Shown: positions 8,807 through 17,981, counted from the first letter of the stretch. The stretch is DNA of 64,000 nt from Nocardia crassostreae (GCF_001613405.1 NZ_BDCH01000012.1:310001-374000); one strand, 5' to 3'. Notes: generated by a model from the letters alone, not told the origin. Numbers and translations: made by a program.

Positions 8807-9394
8807 CTACTCGGAATCTTTCTGGGGTGAAACCGCAACCTCTGGCCTCTTTCGGTCGGTACTCTTCTTTGCCTTCCTCGGCTTGACCACTTCACCGTCG
8901 GAGGCCAGTTTCTCCAGCCTGATCAGGGTTTCCTTGACATCTTCCAGCTCGCGGCGCAGATAGTCACGTGTTGCCACCTCACCCACGGCGAGTCGCAGCG
9001 CGGCGAGTTCGCGCGCCAGGAATTCCGTGTCCGCTTTTGTCTGGGCTGCCCGGGCCCGATCCTCCTCCAGAGCCACCCGGTCCCGGTTGTCCTGACGGTT
9101 CTGCGCCAGCAGGATGAGCGGCGCGGCATAGGCGGCCTGGGTGGAGAAGGCCAGGTTCAGCAGGATGAACGGATACGGGTCCCAGCGCAGCCGGATCGCG
9201 AAGACATTGAGCAGGATCCAGGCGATGACGATGATGGTCTGGATGGCCAGATAGCGCCCGGTGCCCAGGAAGCGGGCCACCCGCTCGCTACTGCGCGCCA
9301 GCGCCTCGGCATCCCAGTCGAACCCGCGGAAGCGGCTCTCGACCGGCGTCTCCATCCGCTGCCGGGCGCTGATCTTCTCACTGCGTTCGCTCAT
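8807..9394 (-). CDS. DUF1003 membrane protein
   Basis: 195-residue DUF1003 protein. Two adjacent membrane helices (YLAIQTIIVIAWILLNVFAI and PFILLNLAFSTQAAYAAPLI) lead to the family motif ILLAQNRQDNRDR, then a charged coiled coil (residues about 125-175) and a Lys-rich tail. The start ATG overlaps the stop of the upstream CBS/MgtE_N gene (ATGA at 9391-9394), so the two are translationally coupled as Rv1231c-Rv1232c are in mycobacteria. The family is associated with cyclic-nucleotide or magnesium handling in some annotations, but no activity can be read here. Confidence 0.9.
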   Translation of the reverse strand: MSERSEKISARQRMETPVESRFRGFDWDAEALARSSERVARFLGTGRYLAIQTIIVIAWILLNVFAIRLRWDPYPFILLNLAFSTQAAYAAPLILLAQNRQDNRDRVALEEDRARAAQTKADTEFLARELAALRLAVGEVATRDYLRRELEDVKETLIRLEKLASDGEVVKPRKAKKSTDRKRPEVAVSPQKDSE

Positions 9395-10710
9395 CCGCGA
9401 CCTCCCGTGCCCTCGATCAGCGGCAAGCCTTGTGCATCGTGATTGTCCTCGTCCTGCTCGCGCCAGTCCTCGGGCAGCAGGTGGTCGAGGAGGTCGTCGA
9501 CGGTGACCGCGCCGAGCAGATGGTTCTCGTCGTCGACCACCGGGCCGCACACCAGGTTGTAGGTGGCGAAATAGCGGGTGACCGCGCTGAGCGGAGCCTC
9601 CGGCCGCAGCCGCACCAGATCGGCGTCCACGATGCCGCCGACCAGGTTGGCGGGCGGTTCGCGCAGCAGCTGCTGGAAGTGCACGCAACCCAGATAGCGG
9701 CCGGTCGGGGTGGCGGTCGGCGGGCGGGCTACGAAGACCATACTGGCCAGCGCCGGGGTTAGCTCCGGATCACGCACGCGGGCAAGGGCTTCCGCGACCG
9801 TGGTGGCGGGGGTGAGCACCACCGGCTTGGAGGTCATCAGACCGCCCGCGGTGTAGGGGGCATGTTCGAGCAGGCGGCGCACCGGTTCGGAATCCTCCGG
9901 ATCCATCAGCGCCAGCAGCGATTCCGCCTCGCCCTCAGGCAGCTCGCCCAGCAGGTCGGCGGCATCGTCGGGATCCATGGCCTCGAGCAGATCGGCGGCG
10001 CGCTCGGTGCCGAGGGCTTCCAGCAGCTCCACCTGATCGCTCTCGGGCAGCTCCTGCACCACATCGGCGAGCCGTTCGTCGTCCATGGCCCCGGACACCT
10101 CGACGCGGCGCTTGTTCGGCAGATCGCGCAGGATGTGCGCCACATCGGCGGCGCGCATGCCCTCGAACTGGGCGAGCAGCTGGGTGACGTCCTGACCGGG
10201 CATGTTCAGCTCGGTCTGGGTGAGGCCGCGCACGAACGACCAGTCCACCACGTGCACCGCCCCGCGCCGCCCGAAGCCGAGGCGGCGGCGTTCGCGCACC
10301 GCCATCCGGGAGATCACCCAGTCGCGGGTGCGGGACTGCTCGATGCCGAGATCGACCACCACCACCTCGCCATGGGCGAGTTTCGGCAGCGCTGGATCGT
10401 CCACCCGCACGGTGGAGTCCAGCACCTGCGCGATGGCCAGCATCTCACCGGGCCGCTGCTCGAAACGCCGCACGCTGATGGTGCCCGTGGTGAGCGTGAC
10501 CGAACCCGGTTCCACCGAGGTCACCCGCAGCATGGGCACGAAAATCCGCTTGCGGGTGGGCAGTTCGACCAGGATGCCGAGAACGCGCGGCTGCTGGCGG
10601 TCGTAGCGGACGGAGATCACGAGGTCGCGAATGCGGCCGATAGACTCCCCGTCCGGTCCCAGCACCACCAAGCCCGCGAGCCGGGCGGCGAAAACTTTCG
10701 TCGCTGCCAT
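9391..10710 (-). CDS. PRC-barrel/MgtE_N/CBS protein (Rv1232c-like)
   Basis: 439-residue soluble protein with three parts: an N-terminal PRC-like barrel (LAGLVVLGPDGESIGRIRDL), a superhelical MgtE_N domain with acidic repeats (LLEAMDPDDAADLLGELPEG), and a C-terminal CBS pair (GLMTSKPVVLTPATTVAEAL and GPVVDDENHLLGAVTVDDLL). MgtE_N plus CBS forms the Mg2+ sensor of MgtE channels, but no membrane domain is present, so it is probably a regulatory partner. CorA is encoded 2 kb away. The open frame extends far upstream over the divergent citE-like gene; ATG 10710 is the start by homology. Confidence 0.9.
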   Translation of the reverse strand: MAATKVFAARLAGLVVLGPDGESIGRIRDLVISVRYDRQQPRVLGILVELPTRKRIFVPMLRVTSVEPGSVTLTTGTISVRRFEQRPGEMLAIAQVLDSTVRVDDPALPKLAHGEVVVVDLGIEQSRTRDWVISRMAVRERRRLGFGRRGAVHVVDWSFVRGLTQTELNMPGQDVTQLLAQFEGMRAADVAHILRDLPNKRRVEVSGAMDDERLADVVQELPESDQVELLEALGTERAADLLEAMDPDDAADLLGELPEGEAESLLALMDPEDSEPVRRLLEHAPYTAGGLMTSKPVVLTPATTVAEALARVRDPELTPALASMVFVARPPTATPTGRYLGCVHFQQLLREPPANLVGGIVDADLVRLRPEAPLSAVTRYFATYNLVCGPVVDDENHLLGAVTVDDLLDHLLPEDWREQDEDNHDAQGLPLIEGTGGRG

Positions 10711-10782
10711 AAGGGTCAAGGCTAGTGGGTCTGGACTGCCCGAAATGTCGCGCCACGAGCGCGGACAGCGAAGGAGTGACCC

Positions 10783-11637
10783 ATGACATCCCGCCGTTCG
10801 GTGCTGGCCGTACCCGGCAGCAATCCGCGCATGATCGAGAAGGCCAAGGGGCTCGCCGCCAAGGCCGCCGCCCGCGCCAATATCGTGACCGCGCTCAATG
10901 CCGGGGGCTGGAACGGCCAGATCCGGGTGGTGCGGGTCAACGACTGGAGCACCGAGCACACCTACGCCGATGTCATCACCGTGGTGGAGGGCGCGGGCTC
11001 GGAACTCGACGCCATCCTGCTGCCCAAGGTCACCGATGCCGGGCAGGTGCGGGCCCTCGACCTGCTGCTGACCCAGCTGGAGAAGGCCAACGGCCTGCCG
11101 GTCGGGCGCATCGGCATCGAACCGCAGATCGAGAACGCGCTCGGACTGCGCAATATCGACGCCATCGCCACCGCGAGCCCGCGCGTGCAGACCCTGGTGT
11201 TCGGCCCGGCCGACTTCATGGCCTCGATCACCATGCGCACCCTCGTGGTGGGCGAACAGCCCGAGGGCTACGAGCCCGGCGACGCCTACCACCGCATCTA
11301 CATGACGATCCTGCTGGCGGCCCGCGCGCACGGCCTGCAGGCCATCGACGGCCCGTACCTGGCGGTTCGCGATCTCGACGGGTTCCGCCGCAATGCCGCG
11401 CGCACCGCGGCCCTGGGTTTCGACGGCAAGTGGGTGCTGCACCCGGATCAGATCACCGCCTGCAACGAGATCTTCAGCCCCCGCCAGGCCGACTACGACC
11501 GGGCGGAGGAGATCCTGGACGCGTACGCTTTCCATACGTCGACGGCGGGCGGCGCCCGGGGCGCGGTCATGCTGGGCGATGAGATGATCGACGAGGCCAG
11601 TGCGAAAATGGCGCAGGTCATCGCTGATAAAGGATGA
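10783..11637 (+). CDS. CitE-like HpcH/HpaI lyase with a missing N-terminal strand
   Basis: Member of the citrate lyase beta-subunit-like CoA-ester lyases. RRSVLAVPGSNPRMIEKAKG, the metal-binding Glu in IGIEPQIENALGL, the Asp in LVFGPADFMASI and the C-terminal lid LGDEMIDEAS are intact. However KGLAAKAAARANIV runs straight on, whereas relatives have about 15-17 residues including the invariant DLED acidic motif between KGL and the A-R-x-x-I helix. That segment, TIM-barrel strand 2, is absent here. The loss is in frame and flanked by a possible CTCGCC repeat. Good SD (AAGGAG). It may be inactive. Confidence 0.8.
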   Translation: MTSRRSVLAVPGSNPRMIEKAKGLAAKAAARANIVTALNAGGWNGQIRVVRVNDWSTEHTYADVITVVEGAGSELDAILLPKVTDAGQVRALDLLLTQLEKANGLPVGRIGIEPQIENALGLRNIDAIATASPRVQTLVFGPADFMASITMRTLVVGEQPEGYEPGDAYHRIYMTILLAARAHGLQAIDGPYLAVRDLDGFRRNAARTAALGFDGKWVLHPDQITACNEIFSPRQADYDRAEEILDAYAFHTSTAGGARGAVMLGDEMIDEASAKMAQVIADKG

Positions 11638-11707
11638 GCGGCAGGAATGACGCGAAACACGCAGTTCGTACCGCCGTCGGACGATCCGAACTAGGCATGA
11701 TGGAGTC

Positions 11708-12205
11708 ATGACGAATCCCATGGGGAACACCGGCCGCAATCGCGGGCCCGGTCTGCCGACGCCGCCCTCGGGCTGGCCGGTCGGCTCGTACCCGACCTAT
11801 GCGGAGGCGCAACGGGCGGTCGACTACCTGGCCGACAATCAATTCCCGGTGGAGAACGTGACCATCGTCGGCGTCGACCTCATGCAGGTCGAGCGCGTGC
11901 TGTACCGGCTGACCTGGGGCAAGGTCATTGGCGGCGGTATGGTTTCGGGCGCCTGGCTGGGCCTGTTCATCGGCCTGCTGCTGAGCCTGTTCAGCACCAG
12001 CGGCAATCAGTACTGGCCGCTGCTGGTCGGCCTGGTCGGCGGCATCATCTTCGGCGTCATCTCCACCGCCATCCCGTACGCCGCCACCCGCGGGCAGCGC
12101 GATTTCGCCTCCACCATGCAGTTGGTGGCCGGTCGCTACGACGTGCTGTGCGATCCCAAGGCCGCGGAGCAGGCACGCGACATGCTGGCGAGGCTGGCCA
12201 TCTAG
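11708..12205 (+). CDS. YflT-like general stress membrane protein
   Basis: 165-residue protein with an N-terminal general-stress-protein-17M/YflT-like segment (VGSYPTYAEAQRAVDYLADN, VENVTIVGVDL) and two membrane helices (GAWLGLFIGLLLSLF and YWPLLVGLVGGIIFGVI). It matches the Rv1234 type of protein found near corA in mycobacteria. The next gene starts 3 nt after its stop, so the two form an operon. No biochemical activity is known. Confidence 0.8.
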   Translation: MTNPMGNTGRNRGPGLPTPPSGWPVGSYPTYAEAQRAVDYLADNQFPVENVTIVGVDLMQVERVLYRLTWGKVIGGGMVSGAWLGLFIGLLLSLFSTSGNQYWPLLVGLVGGIIFGVISTAIPYAATRGQRDFASTMQLVAGRYDVLCDPKAAEQARDMLARLAI

Positions 12206-12208
12206 TTC

Positions 12209-12784
12209 ATGGATGTGATGGAGCAGGTCCGGGCGCGCACGCTCGGGCATTTCGGTGTGGAGTCCGCGGATGCGGCATCGGTGACGTTCCTGGGGTTGGA
12301 GCCCATCGATATCCTGCGCGTTCCGGACGGTGAGTTCGTGCACTACGTGACCGTGGGCGGTTCCCGGCACCCCATGACGGATCCGGCTGCGGCGCTTGCC
12401 GATCCGGTGCGCGGGCCGCGTGCGGAGTTGGAGTTGACGCTGCGCGGCGGTGTCGGCGCGGGCTCGGGACTGACCCGGGCGCTGGGCGTGCTGGTGGCGG
12501 CGCCCGCCGTGGAAGGCGTTGTGCTGCAACCCGATGCGTTGCTGGATCTGGGAGAACCGCTGTGGGCCGACGCCTCGTTCACCGCGGTGCTGCTGGGCGA
12601 GAGCGATATCCCGGAGGTCGTGCTGCCGGAACCCGCTGAGCCCGTGCGCTTTCTGAGCGTCACGCCGATCACCGCGACCGAGGCCGCCTGGGTTCGGATC
12701 CGCGGTGCGGCCGCGCTCCGGGATGCCTGGAACGAAGCGGGGATCGATGTCCGGGATCCGGACCGCTCGGCGGCGAGTCTGTAA
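12209..12784 (+). CDS. Suppressor-of-fused-like domain protein
   Basis: 191-residue soluble protein. The pattern FLGLEPIDILRVPDG...YVTVGGSRHPM, the L-E-L-T-L strand after a charged loop, and the C-terminal VRFLSVTPITATEAAWVRIR fit the bacterial SUFU-like family, which has no assigned enzyme function. Operon with the YflT-like membrane gene (3-nt gap), convergent with corA (3-nt gap between stops). Assignment is by pattern recall and moderately secure. Confidence 0.62.
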   Translation: MDVMEQVRARTLGHFGVESADAASVTFLGLEPIDILRVPDGEFVHYVTVGGSRHPMTDPAAALADPVRGPRAELELTLRGGVGAGSGLTRALGVLVAAPAVEGVVLQPDALLDLGEPLWADASFTAVLLGESDIPEVVLPEPAEPVRFLSVTPITATEAAWVRIRGAAALRDAWNEAGIDVRDPDRSAASL

Positions 12785-12787
12785 GTC

Positions 12788-13873
12788 TCACAACCACTTG
12801 TTGCTGCGGAAGTTGGCGTAGAGCAGCCCGCAGAAGATCACCATGATGGCGACGACGAGGCCGTAGCCGTAGGTCCACTTCAATTCCGGCATGTGGTCGA
12901 AGTTCATGCCGTAGATGCCCGCGATCATGGTCGGCACCGCCGCCATGGCCGCGTAGGCGGAGATCTTGCGCATATCGGTGTTCTGCTGCACGCCGATCTT
13001 GGCCAGCGCGGCATTGATGAGCGCGCTGAGTGATTCGTCGAAATCGGTGACCTGTTCGGTGACCGCCGTGTGGTGGTCGGTGACATCGCGCATGTAGGAG
13101 CGGATCTCGGTGGGCAGCGGCAGCGACATGTCGTGGGTGAGCAGCTGGAGCGGGATGGCCAGCGGCTTCACCGCCCGGCGTAGCTCCACCACCTCGCGCT
13201 TGAGCTGATAGATGGCCTCGATCTGGATCTTGTTGGCCGGAGTGAAGACCTCTTCCTCCATGGCGTCCACATCGTCCTCGATCTCGGCGACGACCTCGAT
13301 ATAGGAATCCACGATGTGATCGGCGACGGCATGCATGACGGCACTGGGGCCGAGCGCCAGTTGCGCGTGGTCGGATTCCAGCTCCCGGCGCACACCGGCC
13401 AGCCCGGTGTGCTCGCCGTGCCGGACGGTGATCACGAAATTCTCGCCGAGGAACACCATCATCTAGCCGGTGTCGACGATCTCGCTGACGGTGTTCAGCT
13501 CGTGCTCGTGGTAGCGCACGGTGCGCAGCACCAGCACCAGCACCCGGTTCTCGTACCGCTCCAGTTTCGGGCGCTGATGGCCTTTGACGGCGTCCTCGGC
13601 GGCGAGCGGGTGCAGCCCGAAGGTCTCCGCCACATCGGTCATGAGCGCCGCACTGGGCTCGTGCAGGCCGAGCCAGACGAATCCGTCATTGCGTTCGCGC
13701 ACTTCGGCCAGGGCGTTCTTGTAGGTGCAGCGGTCCCACAGCCGCGCGCCGTCGATGTAGACCGCGCAGTCGACGATGTCGCCGGGGGCCACGGTCACGT
13801 GCTTCTCGCCCGACGGATGCTCACCCGCCTTCCCGGGCCAGCGGATGGACGGCAGCGGTGGAATCGATGACAC
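12788..13873 (-). pseudogene. corA: CorA Mg2+/Co2+ channel interrupted by TAG
   Basis: CorA-family divalent cation channel, 362 codons in one frame but broken by TAG at 13463-13465. The N-terminal half ends SEIVDTG and the next codons restart MMVFLGENFVITVRHG, which in relatives is continuous with one Glu or Gln codon at the stop. The downstream half carries the long helix, two membrane helices and the GMN selectivity motif (GIYGMNFDHMPELKW). Two ATGs follow the stop directly, so restart could give the pore half without the cytoplasmic N-terminal domain. Either a true nonsense mutation or a sequence error. Confidence 0.85.
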
Positions 13874-13926
13874 CCGGTGAGTCTAATTGCCCGGCCGCCC
13901 GGGACAGCCGCTCCGGCGCAGGCAAG

Positions 13927-14790
13927 ATGGACGGCGTGCGCATCGATCTCCACACCCATTCCACCGCGTCCGACGGCACGGACACCCCGGCCGAACTGAT
14001 CGGCGAGGCCGCGGCCGCCGGACTCGACGTGGTCGCCCTGACCGATCACGACACCACCTCCGGCTGGGCGGAGGCCGCCGCGGCCCTGCCGCCGGGTTTG
14101 ACGCTGGTGCGGGGCATGGAGATGTCGTGTGTGGGGCTGGGCGAGGACGGGTATCCGGTGCCGGTGCATCTGCTGGCCTACCTGTTCGATCCGGCCGACG
14201 AATCCTTCGCGCAGGAGCGGGAGCGCCTGCGCGCCGAGCGGATCGTGCGACTACGGTCCATGGCCGAGCAGATGGCGGCCGACGGCCTGCCCATCGATCC
14301 GGAGGCGGTGATGGCCTCGGTGGGTCCCTCGGCGGGGCGGCCGCATCTGGCTCGGGCGCTGGTGAACGCGGGCGTGGTGCCGACGGTGGACGCCGCCTTC
14401 CAGGATCTGCTGGCGCCGCACGGCCGGTACTACGTGGAGAAGGCCGACACGCCGCTGCGACGTGCGGTCGAGATGGTGGCCTCGGCGGGCGGGGTGAGTG
14501 TGGTGGCGCATGCGCGGGCCCGCAAGCGCGGGCGGCTGCTGTCGCTCGATCACATTCGGGAGCTGGCCGAACTCGGTTTGGGCGGGCTGGAGCTGGACCA
14601 TCCCGATCACAATGCGGCCGACCGGGAGGTATTGCGGGGGCTGGCGGGCGAACTGGGGCTGGTGACCACCGGCTCCTCGGACTACCACGGCAGCAACAAG
14701 ACCATTCGGCTCGGTGAATTCACCACCGACCCAACACAATTCGAGGAAATCTTGGGCAAAGCGAGCGGGGTGCCGGTGATTGCCGGATGA
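13927..14790 (+). CDS. PHP-domain phosphoesterase
   Basis: 287-residue PHP metal-dependent phosphatase resembling the YciV/RNase AM and 3',5'-nucleoside bisphosphate phosphatase group. Metal motifs are all visible: DLHTHSTASDG at the N-terminus, LTDHDTTSGW, the Glu in RGMEMSC, VVAHARAR, and the C-terminal GSSDYHGSNK. The expected central PHP insertion (RPHLARALVNAG) is present. ATG 13927 is used; GTG 13936 is an alternative. Transcribed divergently from corA. Confidence 0.9.
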   Translation: MDGVRIDLHTHSTASDGTDTPAELIGEAAAAGLDVVALTDHDTTSGWAEAAAALPPGLTLVRGMEMSCVGLGEDGYPVPVHLLAYLFDPADESFAQERERLRAERIVRLRSMAEQMAADGLPIDPEAVMASVGPSAGRPHLARALVNAGVVPTVDAAFQDLLAPHGRYYVEKADTPLRRAVEMVASAGGVSVVAHARARKRGRLLSLDHIRELAELGLGGLELDHPDHNAADREVLRGLAGELGLVTTGSSDYHGSNKTIRLGEFTTDPTQFEEILGKASGVPVIAG

Positions 14791-14845
14791 CGGGTGCGGA
14801 CCGGGCGGCTCGCGGCGCCGGGCAGGGTGGCCGCGTGGAGCCGGT

Positions 14846-15112
14846 ATGAGGCTGGTGCGAGGGTTGAGCGGGGTGGTCGCCGGGGGCGTGGTGATGCTGG
14901 CGGCGACCGTCGTGGGTGCGGAGATCATCCGTATCCGGCGCGGATTTCCCGGTCCCGGCTGGGATACCGTGGCGTGGCATGTCGGTGCGGCACTCGCGGT
15001 TTCGGCGGCACAGATATTCACCGACCGGCGGCATGGATTCGCCGCTTTTTCCGGATCGGTGGTCGTTTTCTTGATTGCCGGATATCTGCTGTGGGCGCAG
15101 TGGTGGAATTGA
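14846..15112 (+). CDS. Small hydrophobic membrane protein
   Basis: 88-residue protein with three predicted membrane helices (GLSGVVAGGVVMLAATVVGA, VAWHVGAALAVSAAQIF, GSVVVFLIAGYLLWAQWW). GGAG lies 6 nt before ATG 14846; the frame is open further upstream but that would overlap the PHP gene. I do not recognise a family. It follows the PHP gene closely on the same strand. Confidence 0.62.
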   Translation: MRLVRGLSGVVAGGVVMLAATVVGAEIIRIRRGFPGPGWDTVAWHVGAALAVSAAQIFTDRRHGFAAFSGSVVVFLIAGYLLWAQWWN

Positions 15113-15163
15113 AATACGCATAACGGTTGCGAGCGGTTGAACTGTGGCCGAACATTTGTCGTT

Positions 15164-16423
15164 ATGGGCGAATTCGACGCCGATGTTCTGATCCTGGGTG
15201 GTGGTCCGGCCGGAGCCTGGGCCGCACTCGCCGCGGCGGCCGCGGGTGCTCGGGTATTGGTGGTCGACAAGGCCCGCTGCGGGACCAGCGGACCGACCGC
15301 GAGGGGCGGGGTGACGCTGTGGAACATCCCGGCGGGACGGGGTCGCGAGGAGGCGGTGGCGCAGAACTTCGCGCACGCCGGGGGAATCGGCGATCCGGAG
15401 TGGATGCGGCGGGTGCTGGAGGAGACCCACCGGCGGGTGGGGCAATTGGTGCAGGGCGGTTTCCGGTTCCAGGGCGAGCATCCCGGGCGGCCCGCGCGGG
15501 TGTATCTGGACGGCGGAAAATATCTCGGCCGGATGCGGCGCAGCATGGTGGTCGCGGGGGTGCGGATTCTCGATCATCACCCGGCCCTGCAACTTCTCAC
15601 CGACGGCGACGGCACGGTCTCCGGGGCGGCCGGGGTGGCGCTGTCCGGCGAACCGCGCGCCTGGACCGCGCGAGCCCGGGCGGTGGTGCTCGCGACCGGC
15701 GGCTGCGCCTTCCTCTCCGGTGGCGCGGGCACCGATGTGGACACCGGCGACGGACTGCTCATGGGCGTGGAGGCGGGCGCCGAACTGTCCGGCATGGAAT
15801 TCTCCAACGCCCATTCGCTGGTGCCCGCCGAACATCCGCTGCGGCTGGCGGGCGCGGCGGCCTTCGCGCCCGACCAGGTCATGCACTTCGCCACCCTCTA
15901 CGACGAATCCCGGTCGGTGCTGTGCGGTAACGGCTGCGGGTCGCGGGCCCAGGTCTTCGCCGCGCTCGCCGATGGCCGCCGCGTCTACGCCACGCTCGAC
16001 CAATTGCCCGAGGACCTGCGGGGGGAACTGCTGCGCGGCGGCGGGCCCGACTGGTCGGGCCGGGTGCCGCTGCGCGCGGTCCTGGAGGGCACCGTGCGCG
16101 GCACCGGCGGGCTGCGGCTGGCCGGACTCGACTGCGCCACCACGGTTCCCGGCCTCTACGGCGCGGGCGATGTGACCACCCGCGAACCCATTACCGGCGC
16201 GGTCTCCGGCTTCGGCGGGCAGAACGGCGCGTGGGCCATCGCCACCGGCGTGTGGGCCGGTGCGGCCGGGGCTCACCTCCGCCGTGCCAAGTCCGCGAGA
16301 CACTTCTCGGCAGGAAAGTGCCGACCTGCGAGTTTCCTGAAACCCAGGGGTGATTCGAGTCGCCTACGCTTCGAGGATGCTGCACCCGCGCGACGGCCCG
16401 AGGGGCGATTTGGCGCGTCGTAG
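15164..16423 (+). CDS. FAD-dependent fumarate reductase/aspartate oxidase-like flavoprotein
   Basis: Flavoprotein of the succinate dehydrogenase/L-aspartate oxidase superfamily. The FAD dinucleotide fold is clear (VLILGGGPAGAWAALAAAAA, VVDKARCGTSGPTARGG), with AVVLATGGC in the middle and the C-terminal FAD loop (TTVPGLYGAGDVTTREPITG, GGQNGAWAIATGVWAG). It is short at 419 aa. Relatives carry a capping-domain stretch such as AQPNxFxPFDRxGIDPF before RxPLRAVLEGTVRG; here ELLRGGGPDWSGRVPLRAVL joins directly, suggesting about 15 residues are missing. The last 50 residues are Arg/Ser-rich and look like read-on beyond a lost stop. Confidence 0.72.
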   Translation: MGEFDADVLILGGGPAGAWAALAAAAAGARVLVVDKARCGTSGPTARGGVTLWNIPAGRGREEAVAQNFAHAGGIGDPEWMRRVLEETHRRVGQLVQGGFRFQGEHPGRPARVYLDGGKYLGRMRRSMVVAGVRILDHHPALQLLTDGDGTVSGAAGVALSGEPRAWTARARAVVLATGGCAFLSGGAGTDVDTGDGLLMGVEAGAELSGMEFSNAHSLVPAEHPLRLAGAAAFAPDQVMHFATLYDESRSVLCGNGCGSRAQVFAALADGRRVYATLDQLPEDLRGELLRGGGPDWSGRVPLRAVLEGTVRGTGGLRLAGLDCATTVPGLYGAGDVTTREPITGAVSGFGGQNGAWAIATGVWAGAAGAHLRRAKSARHFSAGKCRPASFLKPRGDSSRLRFEDAAPARRPEGRFGAS

Positions 16424-16763
16424 CAGGTACTGGCAGAATGGCTGGACCCTGGCCGAAGCCACCGCCCGGCCTCGGGGACTCGGTGATCACGATCCGCGAC
16501 TCGCGGGTTCTCCCGCGATCACCCCGGCGATATCGCCCGGACCCACCCGTCCGGTTTTCGCTCGATGATCTGTGCCGCGACACGCTTCCTCTACGATCCC
16601 GTATTACTTTGTGTCCGTTGCCACGATGTGATGGCAAGGTTTCACCGAGTGGGCTCGCAATGAGGCGGCCCGGCGCGCCGATATAAGAGCACCGAAACCC
16701 TATTACCTATTACCGAACGGTAACCGTCAAACGGTTGAGTCCGCCCCGAGCAGGAGTGAAATA
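16424..16763 (+). other. 340-bp non-coding leader before malic enzyme
   Basis: No convincing gene. The stretch is markedly less GC-rich towards its 3' end and contains the malic enzyme control region with tandem TATTACC heptamers, two dyads (see 16701-16736) and an SD (AGGAG) 9 nt before the GTG at 16764. Confidence 0.6.
16701..16736 (+). promoter_or_regulatory. Compound operator upstream of malic enzyme
   Basis: Tandem heptamers TATTACC-TATTACC (16701-16714) run into a perfect dyad TTACCG-AA-CGGTAA (16710-16723), which overlaps a second dyad AACCGT-CAA-ACGGTT (16722-16736). The block ends 27 nt before the GTG start, so it could bind a repressor over the promoter or form a leader structure. 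The binder is unknown. Confidence 0.6.
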
Positions 16764-17981
16764 GTGTCACCTGTGACTGAAGCTGTGAACGCCACCAAGA
16801 TCAGCCCCGCGTCCAATACCAACCTGTCCGATATCACCACGGAAGAGATTTTCGCGGGCCATCTCGGCGGCAAGCTCTCGGTCGAACTCACCGCGCCCCT
16901 CGAGACGCAGCGCGATCTGTCCATCGCCTACACCCCGGGCGTCGCGTAGGTCTGCCGCGGCATCCACAAGGACGAGTCGCTGGCCAAGACCTACACCTGG
17001 GCCGAGCGTCTGGTCGTGGTGGTCTCCGACGGCACCGCCGTGCTGGGCCTGGGCGATATCGGCCCGCGCGCCTCGCTGCCGGTGATGGAGGGCAAGGCGG
17101 CGCTGTTCAAGAAGTTCGCCGGGCTGGACTCGATTCCGATCGTGCTCGACACCACCGATCCCGACGAGATCGTCGAGACCCTGATTCGCCTGCGCCCCAG
17201 CTTCGGCGCGGTCAATCTGGAGGACATCTCCGCGCCGCGCTGCTTCGAGATCGAGAAGCGCGTCATCGAGGCCCTGGACTGCCCGGTCATGCACGATGAT
17301 CAGCACGGCACCGCCATTGTGGTGCTGGCCGCCCTCAAGGGTGCGGCCGCGGTGCAGGGCCGCGATATGTCCGGTCTGAAGGTCGTGGTGTCCGGTGCGG
17401 GCGCGGCGGGTGTGGCCTGCACCAATATCCTGCTGGCGGCAGGTGTCTCGGACATCATCGTGCTCGACTCCAAGGGCATCGTGAGCCGTGATCGCGCGGA
17501 CCTCAACGAGGTGAAGGCCGAGCTGGCACAGCGCACCAACCCGCGCGATATCACCGGCGGCGCGGCCGAGGCCCTCCAGGGCGCGGACGTCTTCCTGGGC
17601 CTGTCGGCGGGCACCATCGCCGAGGAGCTCATTGCCGCCATGGCTCCCGAGTCCATCGTGTTCGCCATGTCGAACCCGGATCCGGAAATCCACCCCGAGG
17701 TGGCGCGCGAGTACGCCGCCATCGTGGCCACCGGGCGCAGCGACTTCCCGAACCAGATCAACAATGTGCTCGCGTTCCCGGGTGTGTTCAAGGGTGCGCT
17801 GGATGCCGGTGCGCGCCGGATCACCGAGGGTATGAAGGTCGCCGCGGCCGAGGCCATCTTCGGCGTGGTCGCCGGTGAGCTCTCCGCCGACAAGATCATC
17901 CCCAGCCCGCTGGACCCGCGCGTGGCCCCGGCCGTCGCCGAGGCCGTCGGCAGTGCCGCCCGCGCCGAGGGCGTGGCCTGA
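16764..17981 (+). pseudogene. NAD(P)-dependent malic enzyme with internal TAG
   Basis: Malic enzyme (malate + NAD(P)+ to pyruvate + CO2), about 405 codons, interrupted by TAG at 16947-16949. The first part ends DLSIAYTPGVA and the frame resumes VCRGIHKDESLAKTYTW; relatives read YTPGVAQVCR, so CAG to TAG is the likely change. The rest is intact: VVSDGTAVLGLGDIGPRASL, the catalytic Lys in PVMEGKAALFKKF, NLEDI, CPVMHDDQHGTAIV, the Rossmann motif VVSGAGAAGVAC and AMSNPDPEI. GTG 16764 has AGGAG upstream. Ends at a near-perfect terminator. Restart after the stop would lack the N-terminal catalytic Tyr. Confidence 0.87.

Noticed and set aside
10711..11739. N-terminal extension of the CBS/MgtE_N frame
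   Set aside because: It runs antisense through the citE-like gene; homologous sequence begins only at the ATG at 10710.
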